Assembly: GCA_947493495.1 (NCBI GenBank)
Contig: CANLRN010000003.1
Coordinates: 83,281-147,280 of the forward strand
Source: an uncultured Aquimarina sp.
GTDB lineage: Bacteria > Bacteroidota > Bacteroidia > Flavobacteriales > Flavobacteriaceae
Length of the DNA: 64,000 bases
Direction: 5' to 3'
Below the pieces are notes generated by a model. That model ran no database searches and had not been told where the DNA came from. It saw only the letters and a list, made by a program, of their open reading frames with translations. Position numbers and translations under genes: made by a program. Shown here one piece after another: positions 52,661 through 62,307 of the stretch; the stretch's first letter is position 1, and each line of letters starts with the position of its first letter.

Positions 52661-53578
52661 ATGTCTAAACCTATAGAAGATAAGCTTGAAAAAATACCAA
52701 TTATTAATATAGTACTGAAAATTGGAAAAAAAATAATTCTTCCTGGTTTCGAAGGACTTTCTCTTTATGATCTAATAGAAATTTATACAATAGGCATTCT
52801 CAAAGGCACATTTTCTGCTAGAGCAAGTGCTATATCGTGGAGTTTTTTTTTATCCTTATTCCCATTTTTACTATTTCTACTTAATTTGATTCCATATGTT
52901 CCGATAGAAAAATTCGATATCCGATTTTATGAGTTTATCGATTCTGCTCTACCAGATCAATCAAAACTGTTTTTTAAAGAAATATTTGATGACATATCTT
53001 CTAATCCTAGAGGTGGATTACTATCCACTGTGTTTATTTTATCCATATTCTTAATGACTAATGGAATTAATGCTGTTTTTTCTGGTTTTGAGTATTCTTA
53101 TCACGTTACATTAAATAGAAATTTTATTAAGCAATATATAATAGCACTAGGGGTTTCATTAATTGTGGCATCTTTATTGTTAATTACGGTAATAGTGACA
53201 TTATATTTTAGTTATTTATTAGAAAACTTACAAGAAATGGGAGTTGTAGATAATACCATATTTTGGCTACAATTAGGTAGATATGGATTATTTGTTTTAA
53301 TGATTTTTTTGGTTGTAGCTACTCTTTTCTATTTTGGTACAACTGAAGGGAAAATGAATAGGTTTTTTTCTCCAGGAGCCTTTATGACTACATTACTTAT
53401 AATTATTACGACATATTTATTTGGTATTTATATCGATAACTTTTCTAATTATAATAAACTATACGGATCTATAGGAGCGATGCTTATTCTTATGTTATAC
53501 ATATGGTTAAATGCTAATCTCTTGTTACTCGGTTTCGAATTAAATGCATCACTTATAAAATTGAGAAAGAATTTTTAA
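52661..53578 (+). CDS. YihY/BrkB family membrane protein
   Basis: 'GTFSARASAISWSFFLSLFPFLLFLLNLIPY', 'LYGSIGAMLILMLYIWLNANLLLLGFELNA'. Confidence 0.92.
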   Translation: MSKPIEDKLEKIPIINIVLKIGKKIILPGFEGLSLYDLIEIYTIGILKGTFSARASAISWSFFLSLFPFLLFLLNLIPYVPIEKFDIRFYEFIDSALPDQSKLFFKEIFDDISSNPRGGLLSTVFILSIFLMTNGINAVFSGFEYSYHVTLNRNFIKQYIIALGVSLIVASLLLITVIVTLYFSYLLENLQEMGVVDNTIFWLQLGRYGLFVLMIFLVVATLFYFGTTEGKMNRFFSPGAFMTTLLIIITTYLFGIYIDNFSNYNKLYGSIGAMLILMLYIWLNANLLLLGFELNASLIKLRKNF

Positions 53579-53613
53579 TATATTTATAGAAAGTACAATT
53601 TAATTGAATACAA

Positions 53614-54180
53614 ATGAGAAAAATAAATTTACTAATTAGCATCATTATACTTGCAGTAACAATGACAGAAGCACAAGTCAAAGTTGGGGATGCCACACTA
53701 CCTAGTACAGTGACATTTAATGATGAAAATCTAATAATTAATGGAGCTGGCTTAAGAGAAAAGTTCTTTTTTGATATCTATGCAGGTGGATTATACCTGA
53801 AGAAAAAGAATAACAAAGCTAATGCGATTGCTGCTTCAGATGAAACCATGGCAATAAAACTACATATATTATCTGGTATGATGTCTAGAAGTAAAATGGA
53901 ATCTGCCTTAAGAGATGGTTTTAAAAAAGCAACGAATAATAATACCAAAGCTTTAGATAAAAGAATAAATCGTTTTGTAGGATACATCAAAGAAGAGATC
54001 GAAGAAGGACAAATATATGATATTGTATATGAAAAAGGAAAAGGAAGTGTCATATATAAAAATGGTGTCGAAAAAGGATTTGTAGAAGGCTTGGATTTTA
54101 AACAAGCTTTATTTAATATATGGATAGGTGATAAACCTGCTGATAAAGGTCTTAAAAATGAAATGTTAGGTGATTATTAG
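53614..54180 (+). CDS. Secreted chalcone isomerase-like protein, paralog 1
   Basis: 'LIINGAGLREKFFFDIYAGGLYLKKK...WIGDKPADKGLKNEMLG'. Confidence 0.85.
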   Translation: MRKINLLISIIILAVTMTEAQVKVGDATLPSTVTFNDENLIINGAGLREKFFFDIYAGGLYLKKKNNKANAIAASDETMAIKLHILSGMMSRSKMESALRDGFKKATNNNTKALDKRINRFVGYIKEEIEEGQIYDIVYEKGKGSVIYKNGVEKGFVEGLDFKQALFNIWIGDKPADKGLKNEMLGDY

Positions 54181-54315
54181 GATGAAAGGATTGTTTTTAA
54201 CGATTAAATGTAAGTTTTTACCTTTTTTGCTATGCTTGCATAGTGAAAAATAGTATATTCGCACAAAAATAATCTTAATTACTAATTTACCCCCAATAAT
54301 ATCCTTAATTGAAAA

Positions 54316-54879
54316 ATGAAAAAAACTATTTTAGTATTAATTGCATTAGTTTCTTTAACTGTTACTAAAGCGCAAATTAGAGTTGGAAAAGCTATATTAC
54401 CATATGAAGAAACTTATGGAGGAGTAGAACTTAAATTAAATGGAGCTGGAATAAGAGAAATGTTATGGATTGATCTTTATGCAGGTGGACTTTACCTAAA
54501 GAAAAAAAGTAAAAATCCACTAGAAATATTAGATGCAGATGAAACTATGTTCATAAAACTCAATATAGTCTCAGATCTAGTGACTCAAAAAAAAATGATT
54601 AAAGCTGTAAAAGATGGTTTTAGAAAAGCAACTTTTGGCAATACAAAATCTCTAGATGAACGAATTAACAAGTTCATAAAATTCTTTAATGAACCTATCA
54701 TAAAAAATGATATTTTTGATATCGTGTACATAAAAGATGTAGGAGTTAAAGCTTTTAAAAATGAAAAAGAACTCGGAGTGATAGAAGGAAGAGATTTTAA
54801 ATATGCTCTCTTTAAAATATGGCTGGGAGATGAACCTGCTAGTGAAGCTATTAAAAAGGGGATGCTAGGGTTGCAGTAA
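54316..54879 (+). CDS. Secreted chalcone isomerase-like protein, paralog 2
   Basis: 'LKLNGAGIREMLWIDLYAGGLYLKKK...WLGDEPASEAIKKGMLG'. Confidence 0.85.
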   Translation: MKKTILVLIALVSLTVTKAQIRVGKAILPYEETYGGVELKLNGAGIREMLWIDLYAGGLYLKKKSKNPLEILDADETMFIKLNIVSDLVTQKKMIKAVKDGFRKATFGNTKSLDERINKFIKFFNEPIIKNDIFDIVYIKDVGVKAFKNEKELGVIEGRDFKYALFKIWLGDEPASEAIKKGMLGLQ

Positions 54880-54956
54880 TTTAATTAAAGTGTTTTATCC
54901 AATAAAAAAATATTAATTAATAGCTATTTAAGCTATACAATATGGGCTATAACTAA

Positions 54957-54987
54957 AACTATCTGTATGTCTATTATAGATAGTTTT
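54957..54987 (+). terminator. Rho-independent terminator
   Basis: AAACTATCT...AGATAGTTTTTTT. Confidence 0.7.
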
Positions 54988-55053
54988 TTTCTGCCAAATA
55001 TCTAATTTGGTATAAGGCGTGATTGAAAAATAACTATTATAACTATTCTATAT

Positions 55054-55485
55054 ATGTCATTTATAAAAAAAATAGTATGTCTTGTATGCATATTCCTAGC
55101 AATAAATATACAAGCACAACAAGAAATAATCGGTAAATGGAAAACCATAGATGATACTACGGGAGAAGCTAGATCTATTGTAGATATATATACTAAATCA
55201 GGTAAAATTTATGGCAAGATCATCAAAATATTAAAAGAGTCTGATAGAAAACAACTATGTACAGAATGTAAAGGTTCCAACTATAATAAACCTGTAGAGG
55301 GTATGGTCATTATCAATGGATTAGAAAAAAATGGCACTGAATATAAAAATGGAACAATTCTAGATCCAGAGAATGGAAAAGTATATACGTGTAAAATATG
55401 GGTGGATAAAGATAAACCCACATTATTGAATGTGAGAGGGTATATAGCTTTTTTATATCGAACTCAAGAATGGGTTAGAGATTAA
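55054..55485 (+). CDS. DUF2147 family secreted protein
   Basis: 'IIGKWKTIDDTTGEARSIVDIYTKSGKIYGKIIKI...GGTILDPENGKVYTCKIW'-type pattern, 'VRGYIAFLYRTQEW'. Confidence 0.9.
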   Translation: MSFIKKIVCLVCIFLAINIQAQQEIIGKWKTIDDTTGEARSIVDIYTKSGKIYGKIIKILKESDRKQLCTECKGSNYNKPVEGMVIINGLEKNGTEYKNGTILDPENGKVYTCKIWVDKDKPTLLNVRGYIAFLYRTQEWVRD

Positions 55486-55526
55486 TTTTTATCAAGTGTA
55501 TTGATATAACTTCTAAAAATTGTTAA

Positions 55527-55561
55527 ACATTTATAAGCATTCAGTTTTCAGTCATAAGCTT
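55527..55561 (+). repeat. 35-bp dispersed repeat, copy 2
   Basis: ACATTTATAAGCATTCAGTTTTCAGTCATAAGCTT; inverted relative to 51136-51170. Confidence 0.65.
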
Positions 55562-55824
55562 TTAATTTTTTAATAATAGCTAATGGCAAACTACTATAAG
55601 CTGATATCGATGTAGCTTACTTTAGTCAGATTTAAAAAACCTATAAGCTTTCAGTCCTTAGTGGTTTGGCTAAACTTTTTTATTCTAACATAAAAACAGA
55701 GAATGTTGTATTATATCGAACTGAACAAGCATAGGCTTTCGTGTTTGTAAAATTTTAACAATTTAGCTGTTAGGTTGTTAATTTTTTCGCAACTAAGCTC
55801 TTGTAATGTAAAAAACTAATTGAA

Positions 55825-56388
55825 ATGAAAAATATATTTACTTTGATAATTGTATTGGCTATCAGTTCTTTTTCGTTAGCTCAAATACGAGTAGGAAATG
55901 CTGTAGTACCATATAAAGTTAATTTTGAAGGGGAAGAATTAACCCTTAATGGGGCAGGAGTCCGTAAAGTATTAGGAATAGAAACATATTCTGGAGGCTT
56001 GTATACTAAGAACAAGTATTCTGATGATCGAGCTGTTCTAGATGCTGATGAGAGTATGTCTATCCGTTTAGTAATCAACTCAAAAAAGGTAACAAATAAG
56101 AGAATGGAAAAAATCTTTAGAAAAGGTTTTGATGATGCAATGTTTGGAAACACAGAAAGCCTTGATACTAGAATTAATAATTTTGTTGAGTTATTTGGCA
56201 GTAGTGTTAAAATCAATGATTTTTTTGATTTAGTATACATAAAAGGAAAAGGGATAAGAACTTTTAAGAACGGAGAAGAAGTAGGTTATATAGAAGGAAG
56301 AGATTTTAAATATGCACTCTTCAAAATATGGTTAGGTGATGAACCAGCTTGTAAGTATATAAAAGGAGGGATGTTAGGACAAAGTTAG
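55825..56388 (+). CDS. Secreted chalcone isomerase-like protein, paralog 3
   Basis: 'LTLNGAGVRKVLGIETYSGGLYTKNK...WLGDEPACKYIKGGMLG'. Confidence 0.85.
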   Translation: MKNIFTLIIVLAISSFSLAQIRVGNAVVPYKVNFEGEELTLNGAGVRKVLGIETYSGGLYTKNKYSDDRAVLDADESMSIRLVINSKKVTNKRMEKIFRKGFDDAMFGNTESLDTRINNFVELFGSSVKINDFFDLVYIKGKGIRTFKNGEEVGYIEGRDFKYALFKIWLGDEPACKYIKGGMLGQS

Positions 56389-56411
56389 TACTATCATAAC
56401 AAAAACATCAT

Positions 56412-56455
56412 AAAAGTACATAAAGAAGTTTTACTTATTCTTTATGTACTTTTTT
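56412..56455 (+). terminator. Rho-independent terminator
   Basis: AAAAGTACATAAAGAA...TTCTTTATGTACTTTTTT. Confidence 0.8.
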
Positions 56456-56456
56456 G

Positions 56457-56509
56457 TTAGTGATACTCTGATTTGAAAAGTTTCGCAGCAATGCCTTCAA
56501 ATTAGATAG
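56457..56509 (+). repeat. Dispersed ~50-bp intergenic repeat, copy 2
   Basis: TTAGTGATACTCTGATTTGAAAAGTTTCGCAGCAATGCC... matches 15142-15193. Confidence 0.6.
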
Positions 56510-56686
56510 TTGAACCCGCTTTATGCTATAGAAGGTTGTCAAGAAGCTTGTAGATGCAAGAAATACTAGTGTTTTCTTAATTTTTGCATAGCACCGCTAT
56601 GGTGAAATTAAAAAACGCAGTGCAGCGTTAGTATTTGCGGTAGCTACAAGATGTAATAAATTTTCTATTGCATAAAGCGGGTTGAA
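56510..56686. repeat. 177-bp MITE/REP-like imperfect palindrome, family A copy 2 (inverted)
   Basis: Near-identical to the reverse complement of 41005-41181. Confidence 0.88.
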
Positions 56687-56740
56687 CTAATACCGCTGTT
56701 TACTGAGCTCGTTTCAGTATCTAGCGGGATCTTAGGTCTA

Positions 56741-56903
56741 ATACGATTTACGAATAAAAATTTCGCATCTAATGACATTCTTTTTCTACTATATTTTCTT
56801 CATAAAATGAAACAATAGCTATGGCTATTCTTTAATTTGATTCATCAATCTAGCGAAAAATCCTTGCCATTATTTTTACGAAATTCTCATCCGTAAATCG
56901 TAT
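56741..56903. repeat. 163-bp MITE/REP-like imperfect palindrome, family B copy 1
   Basis: Termini ATACGATTTACGAATAAAAATTTCG / CGAAATTCTCATCCGTAAATCGTAT; inverted copy at 60426-60588. Confidence 0.88.
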
Positions 56904-57227
56904 AATAGCTCGAAGCTTGCTTCAGAATCTTACTTTTTTTTTCAGTTAAAATGCCTCATGGACTTGCCTCAACGACATTGCCCAATTTATGCATTGAAAA
57001 ATCTATTCTGTGCTGAAAGTACTTAAAAATATAGCGTTTCACTACATTTTAAAGTTTCACCATAGCGGGGCCTTTATATCAATTTCTTAAACAAAACAAC
57101 ATGTTACTAAGTGCTATATAAACCGAGAGGATTTATTGACTTTTATCTATGATTCTTATATCGAATTCAGGTTATAAAAAAATACATTTTTATAATGAAC
57201 TTAATTTTTGAGAACTACATATAACTC

Positions 57228-57704
57228 TTAATTTAACCGCACACCAGTAACTGGGCAATAGATTGCAGCATATTCACTAGCATCTTTATAAGCATTATTT
57301 TTCACTCCATTAGTATTCGTATAACGATTGTTACTATAACCGCCGCTACCAGTAATGGTAATAGTTGCAGTTCTTTGTTGTGTATGGTCTGGTAACTCAA
57401 CATTATACTTGGATTGGATAAACTTATTCTCTGGCAATTGGAGTATTGGAGTTTCATCTCTAAGATGTTTTTTACGGATATCGACAGTAAGATCAACTAT
57501 CATTAAGGTATATTGATCAGGTACAATTATAGGTTTTATAAATGATAAAGAAGGAAGAATCTCTCGATACTCGATCGTATATCTGGTGTCTATAGTATGT
57601 ATATTTTCATTTAACTCTTCCCAATTAATCTTTTGGATAGAATTTTCTTGCGCGAAAGAAATAAAACAGACAAATACTAAAAGAATACTTATTATAAACT
57701 TCAT
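57228..57704 (-). CDS. Secreted hypothetical protein
   Basis: Signal peptide 'MKFIISILLVFVCFISFAQE', intact 158 aa ORF. Confidence 0.7.
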   Translation of the reverse strand: MKFIISILLVFVCFISFAQENSIQKINWEELNENIHTIDTRYTIEYREILPSLSFIKPIIVPDQYTLMIVDLTVDIRKKHLRDETPILQLPENKFIQSKYNVELPDHTQQRTATITITGSGGYSNNRYTNTNGVKNNAYKDASEYAAIYCPVTGVRLN

Positions 57705-57869
57705 AAGGCTTGAATTATATATTTTTATAAAGTTATCAAAAATCGTGCAAAACTAATGTTAATATGATCAAAACATATACATATAATTCAAATTAGGAGT
57801 GTTATCTAGTCATATGATCAAGTAGATATAATATATTGTATTATTTTTGACATTAAAAATAAATGAATA

Positions 57870-58712
57870 ATGAGTTCAACTAACTGGAAAACAGTAAAAG
57901 AGTATCAAGATATCACCTATAAAAAATCTAATGGAATAGCTAGAATTGCATTTAATAGACCTAATGTACGTAATGCTTTCAGACCGAATACCACTAGTGA
58001 GCTATATGATGCTTTTTATGATGCACAAGAAGATACTTCTATTGGAGTAGTACTACTTTCTGCAGAAGGACCTTCTACCAAAGATGGTGTATATAGTTTT
58101 TGTAGTGGAGGTGATCAAAAAGCTAGAGGGCATCAAGGATACGTAGGAGAAGACGGAATGCATCGGCTAAATATCTTAGAAGTGCAACGATTAATTCGTT
58201 TTATGCCAAAGGTTGTTATTGCTGTAGTACCTGGCTGGGCAGTAGGAGGAGGGCATAGTTTACATGTAGTATGCGATCTTACATTAGCAAGTAAAGAACA
58301 TGCCATTTTTAAACAAACTGATGCAGATGTAACCAGTTTTGATGGAGGGTACGGATCTGCTTATTTAGCTAAAATGGTAGGACAGAAGAAAGCACGCGAA
58401 ATTTTCTTTTTAGGAAGAAATTATTCTGCTCAGGAAGCCTATGAAATGGGGATGGTAAATGCTGTAATACCGCATCACGAATTAGAAGATACAGCATATC
58501 AATGGGGACAAGAAATATTAGAAAAATCACCTACTTCTATCAAGATGCTTAAATTCGCTATGAATTTAACCGATGACGGAATGGTAGGACAACAAGTTTT
58601 TGCAGGAGAAGCTACTCGACTAGCATATATGACAGAAGAAGCAAAAGAAGGAAGGAATGCTTTTTTAGAAAAAAGAAAACCAAATTTTAGGGATATCAAA
58701 TGGATACCCTAA
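57870..58712 (+). CDS. menB: 1,4-dihydroxy-2-naphthoyl-CoA synthase
   Basis: 'IAFNRPNVRNAFRPNTTSELYDAF', 'FCSGGDQKARG', 'TSFDGGYGSAYLAKMVGQKKAREIFFLGR'. Confidence 0.95.
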   Translation: MSSTNWKTVKEYQDITYKKSNGIARIAFNRPNVRNAFRPNTTSELYDAFYDAQEDTSIGVVLLSAEGPSTKDGVYSFCSGGDQKARGHQGYVGEDGMHRLNILEVQRLIRFMPKVVIAVVPGWAVGGGHSLHVVCDLTLASKEHAIFKQTDADVTSFDGGYGSAYLAKMVGQKKAREIFFLGRNYSAQEAYEMGMVNAVIPHHELEDTAYQWGQEILEKSPTSIKMLKFAMNLTDDGMVGQQVFAGEATRLAYMTEEAKEGRNAFLEKRKPNFRDIKWIP

Positions 58713-58777
58713 TTACAGATGTATGACTATAAATGGGGAATTATAGTTATATATAAAATAAAGGGAAATAATATATA

Positions 58778-59599
58778 ATGATGAAAAAAACAGAAGAAGA
58801 ATTATTATCCGTACAATATAGGATTGAAAAATCTGGAATCAAACAGCAGAAGTTAGAAAATCGTTTAGTATCAATATCTAGTGAACTAAGAAAAAGTAAG
58901 CGAAATAGTATGTTGTTTATGATATTTTTACTCACAGTAATTATGGCCATGGGCGGCGTTATGTATTATCTAAATACAGGAAAATCTAAAACAGATGCTA
59001 CAACTACAAATTCTACCTATGTAACACAAATCCAAAAATCAAAAGATTCTTTATATGAAGAATTAGCAAAATTAAAAATGCAAATAGCAACATATCAGGA
59101 AAAATTACAAGTAGCTAATGACTCAATAACCAATATAGTTTCACTAAATGGGAGTACTGATCAGATAAATGAGAATCAAAATGTTGTCAATGATTCTGTT
59201 AATGATTCATCAAAAATACCTTTCTATAAAAACCAACATGCTATTGTAAATAAGGTGTTTAGAAAAGATGGTACAGTTTTTATAGAAACTGATTATATAG
59301 AATATTTTGAAGGAAAAGAAGCTGTAAAAAGAGCTAAAGAAAATGACGAAGCAGAATATGATATTGATAAAAATGGAGACACATTATATTTTTTATATAA
59401 CAATTATTATGTACATAATAAAAATCCATTAATACGGATACTAGAATTAGATGATAAAGTAAGGATTGAAGATATAAATCAGATAGCGAATGGCTTTCCA
59501 ATTAAAGCATTTCAAAAAATCATAGCGGATAAGCCTATACTCATTTTGGGAGTTGATAATGGTATTGTTTATAAAATAAAGAAACAAAGATTGCCTTAA
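58778..59599 (+). CDS. Single-TM coiled-coil protein, paralog of 59809-60426
   Basis: N-terminal coiled coil 'ELLSVQYRIEKSGIKQQKLENRLVSISSELRKSKRNSMLF' then TM. Confidence 0.75.
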   Translation: MMKKTEEELLSVQYRIEKSGIKQQKLENRLVSISSELRKSKRNSMLFMIFLLTVIMAMGGVMYYLNTGKSKTDATTTNSTYVTQIQKSKDSLYEELAKLKMQIATYQEKLQVANDSITNIVSLNGSTDQINENQNVVNDSVNDSSKIPFYKNQHAIVNKVFRKDGTVFIETDYIEYFEGKEAVKRAKENDEAEYDIDKNGDTLYFLYNNYYVHNKNPLIRILELDDKVRIEDINQIANGFPIKAFQKIIADKPILILGVDNGIVYKIKKQRLP

Positions 59600-59808
59600 T
59601 TGTATACATAGCAATCGTTTACATTTTTTGAATTGAAGCGAAAATCTGAATTTTTCAGACTAGTTGTAAGTTTTTTTGAGTTGGATAGCTGAGGCTACAG
59701 AAGAATAAAAATATAAAGACATGAATGACGAAAAAAAGTGATTTTTTAGTCAATTGAAAAAGTATAAATGAATCATCTATTAGTTGTTAGTAAACCCCTT
59801 TTTATAGA

Positions 59809-60426
59809 ATGTCGAGTAGTAGAAATAAAGAACTTTTATCATTACATTCTCAGATAGAAAATGCAGAAATCGAGCAAAGAAAACTTGAAGATCTTCTGTA
59901 TGAAAAATCCATACAGCTTAAGAGAAATAAAACGGCAACATTTTTATTAAAAGTAATATGTGTTATACTTCTGCTAACTACCATAACATGTATACTATAT
60001 ACGATATATTGGACGAATGATGATAAGAATCAACCTGTAGTAGTTGATACTATAGAATTTAGTGCTTTAAAATCAGAAATAAATTCTTTGAAAAATCAGT
60101 TAGATCTAATGCAAAAAGAACAAACCAATCTTAAAGAGCTGAATGATATATATTTATATAGGAAACTGATAAAAAAAGATACTATATATTCTGTACAGAT
60201 TCAATCGCTAACAAAAGCTAAGGTAGGAGCAATTTCAAAAAAATATGTAAATGCTAAGTTTTATAATGACACTTCCTACTTTAAATTTAGCATTGGCATT
60301 TTTGAGACATTGCAAGAAGCGCAAGAGTTTAAAAAAACTCTAACTAATTCTGGTGTGATAAAAAAAAGTATTTTTGTGATATCCTATAAAGATGGTAAAA
60401 GAATTCGAATCGAAAATGCTAATTAA
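59809..60426 (+). CDS. Single-TM coiled-coil protein with SPOR-like C-terminus
   Basis: 'ELLSLHSQIENAEIEQRKLEDLLYEKSIQLKRNKTATFL' + TM; C-terminal 'YSVQIQSLTKAKVGAISKKYVNAKFYNDTSYFKFSIGIFETLQEAQEFKKTL'. Confidence 0.75.
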   Translation: MSSSRNKELLSLHSQIENAEIEQRKLEDLLYEKSIQLKRNKTATFLLKVICVILLLTTITCILYTIYWTNDDKNQPVVVDTIEFSALKSEINSLKNQLDLMQKEQTNLKELNDIYLYRKLIKKDTIYSVQIQSLTKAKVGAISKKYVNAKFYNDTSYFKFSIGIFETLQEAQEFKKTLTNSGVIKKSIFVISYKDGKRIRIENAN

Positions 60427-60588
60427 TACGATTTACGGATGAGAATTTCGTAAAAATAATGGCAAGTATTTTTCTCTAGATTGATGAATCAAATTAAAGA
60501 ATAGCCATAGCTATTGTTTCATTTTATGAAGAAAATATAGTAGAAAAAGAATATCATTAGATGCGAAATTTTTATTCATAAATTGTAT
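60426..60588. repeat. 163-bp MITE/REP-like imperfect palindrome, family B copy 2 (inverted), abutting a stop codon
   Basis: Near-identical to reverse complement of 56741-56903; begins at last base of the TAA stop of 59809-60426. Confidence 0.88.
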
Positions 60589-60651
60589 AAGAGCTGCTGT
60601 ATCTAAATTAATAGGAGTAAGAATATAGATTTAGTTCTATTATAAAAAAAA

Positions 60652-60676
60652 GGTTTGGCTTTAAAAAAACCAAACC
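60652..60676. terminator. Probable terminator at 3' side of lpdA
   Basis: GGTTTGGctttaaaaaaaCCAAACC flanked by A/T runs. Confidence 0.65.
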
Positions 60677-60723
60677 CTCTATATTTTAATTTTAGTTTAC
60701 ACACTTAATAAAAGAGTATCTCT

Positions 60724-62115
60724 CTACAAGTGGATTACTTCATCATAAGCGTCTGCAACAGCTTCCATAACAGCCTCACTCATTGTGGGGTGTGGATGTA
60801 CAGTTTTTAATACTTCATGGCCTGTGGTTTCTAATTTTCTCCCCAATACTGCTTCCGCAATCATATCTGTAACACCGGCTCCAATCATATGACATCCTAG
60901 CCATTCTCCATATTTGGCATCAAAAATAACTTTTACAAAACCATCTTTGGTTCCAGCTGCACTTGCTTTACCAGATGCTGAGAAAGGAAATTTACCTATC
61001 TTAAGCTCATAACCAGCTTCTTTAGCTTGTTTTTCGGTCATTCCTACACTTGCGATTTCTGGAGTGGCATAGGTACATCCTGGGATATTGCCATAGTCCA
61101 TGGCTTCTACATGCAATCCGGCTATTTTTTCTACACAAGTGATACCTTCTGCGGTTGCCACATGAGCTAGGGCTGGACCAGCTACTACATCACCTATAGC
61201 ATAAATCCCTGGTATATTAGTCTGATACCAATCATTGACTATAATTTTATCTCGATCTGTAGCGATGCCTAGCTCTTCTAATCCTATGTTTTCGATATTT
61301 GTCTTAATACCTACTGCAGAAAGTACAATATCGGCCTCGAGAATTTCTTCTCCTTTTTTAGTTTTTACAGTAGCTTTTACTCCTTTACCACTGGTATCTA
61401 CAGTTTCTACAGAAGCATTTGTCATTACTTTTATCCCAGATTTTTTAAAACTTCTTTCGAATTGCTTAGAAACTTCTTCGTCCTCAAGAGGCACAAGGTT
61501 AGGGAGGTATTCTACAATCGTTACTTCTGTTCCCATGGCATTATAAAAATGGGCAAACTCTACACCAATAGCTCCAGATCCTACAACAATCATCTTTTTG
61601 GGTTGTTTGGATAAGGACATAGCATCTCTGTATCCTATTACTTTTTTACCATCCTGCGGTAGGTTAGGTAATTCTCTAGACCTAGCACCAGTTGCTACAA
61701 TGATATGTTTAGCTTCATAATCTGTAGCTTTATCTTTAGTATCAGTAACTGTTATTTTGTTATTCGCTTTTAGTTTTCCAAAACCTTCTATGACATCAAT
61801 CTTATTTTTTTTCATTAAAAATTGAACCCCTTTACTCATACCGTCTGCTACCCCACGACTACGTGTAATTACAGCGTCAAAATTTTTATCAAATTTTTCT
61901 ACCGTTAATCCATAATCAGATGCGTGTTTTAGGTACTCAAATACCTGTGCACTTTTTAGTAAGGCTTTGGTTGGGATACACCCCCAATTTAAACAGACAC
62001 CCCCAAGGTTTTCTTTTTCGATAATAGCCGTTTTAAAACCTAGTTGAGAAGCTCTAATAGCTGTAGCATAACCGCCTGGTCCGCTTCCTAATACGATGAT
62101 ATCATATGCGCTCAT
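60724..62115 (-). CDS. lpdA: Dihydrolipoyl dehydrogenase
   Basis: 'GGVCLNWGCIPTKALLKSAQ', 'VVGSGAIGVEFAHFYNAMGTEVT', 'TVHPHPTMSEAVMEAVADAY'. Confidence 0.97.
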   Translation of the reverse strand: MSAYDIIVLGSGPGGYATAIRASQLGFKTAIIEKENLGGVCLNWGCIPTKALLKSAQVFEYLKHASDYGLTVEKFDKNFDAVITRSRGVADGMSKGVQFLMKKNKIDVIEGFGKLKANNKITVTDTKDKATDYEAKHIIVATGARSRELPNLPQDGKKVIGYRDAMSLSKQPKKMIVVGSGAIGVEFAHFYNAMGTEVTIVEYLPNLVPLEDEEVSKQFERSFKKSGIKVMTNASVETVDTSGKGVKATVKTKKGEEILEADIVLSAVGIKTNIENIGLEELGIATDRDKIIVNDWYQTNIPGIYAIGDVVAGPALAHVATAEGITCVEKIAGLHVEAMDYGNIPGCTYATPEIASVGMTEKQAKEAGYELKIGKFPFSASGKASAAGTKDGFVKVIFDAKYGEWLGCHMIGAGVTDMIAEAVLGRKLETTGHEVLKTVHPHPTMSEAVMEAVADAYDEVIHL

Positions 62116-62307
62116 AAATGTGATTTTTTTGAAGACACGAATTTAAGGATAATTAAGCGAACCTAAAAAGGATTTTAGAGAATCCCTTTAGATCATTTAT
62201 GATCAAAAAAGGTATAAAAAAACACTATCTACATGATAATGTTAATTTTTTGAACTATATTTTGAAAATCTATAATTATATCTATTATTTCATAAATATA
62301 AAAGAGA

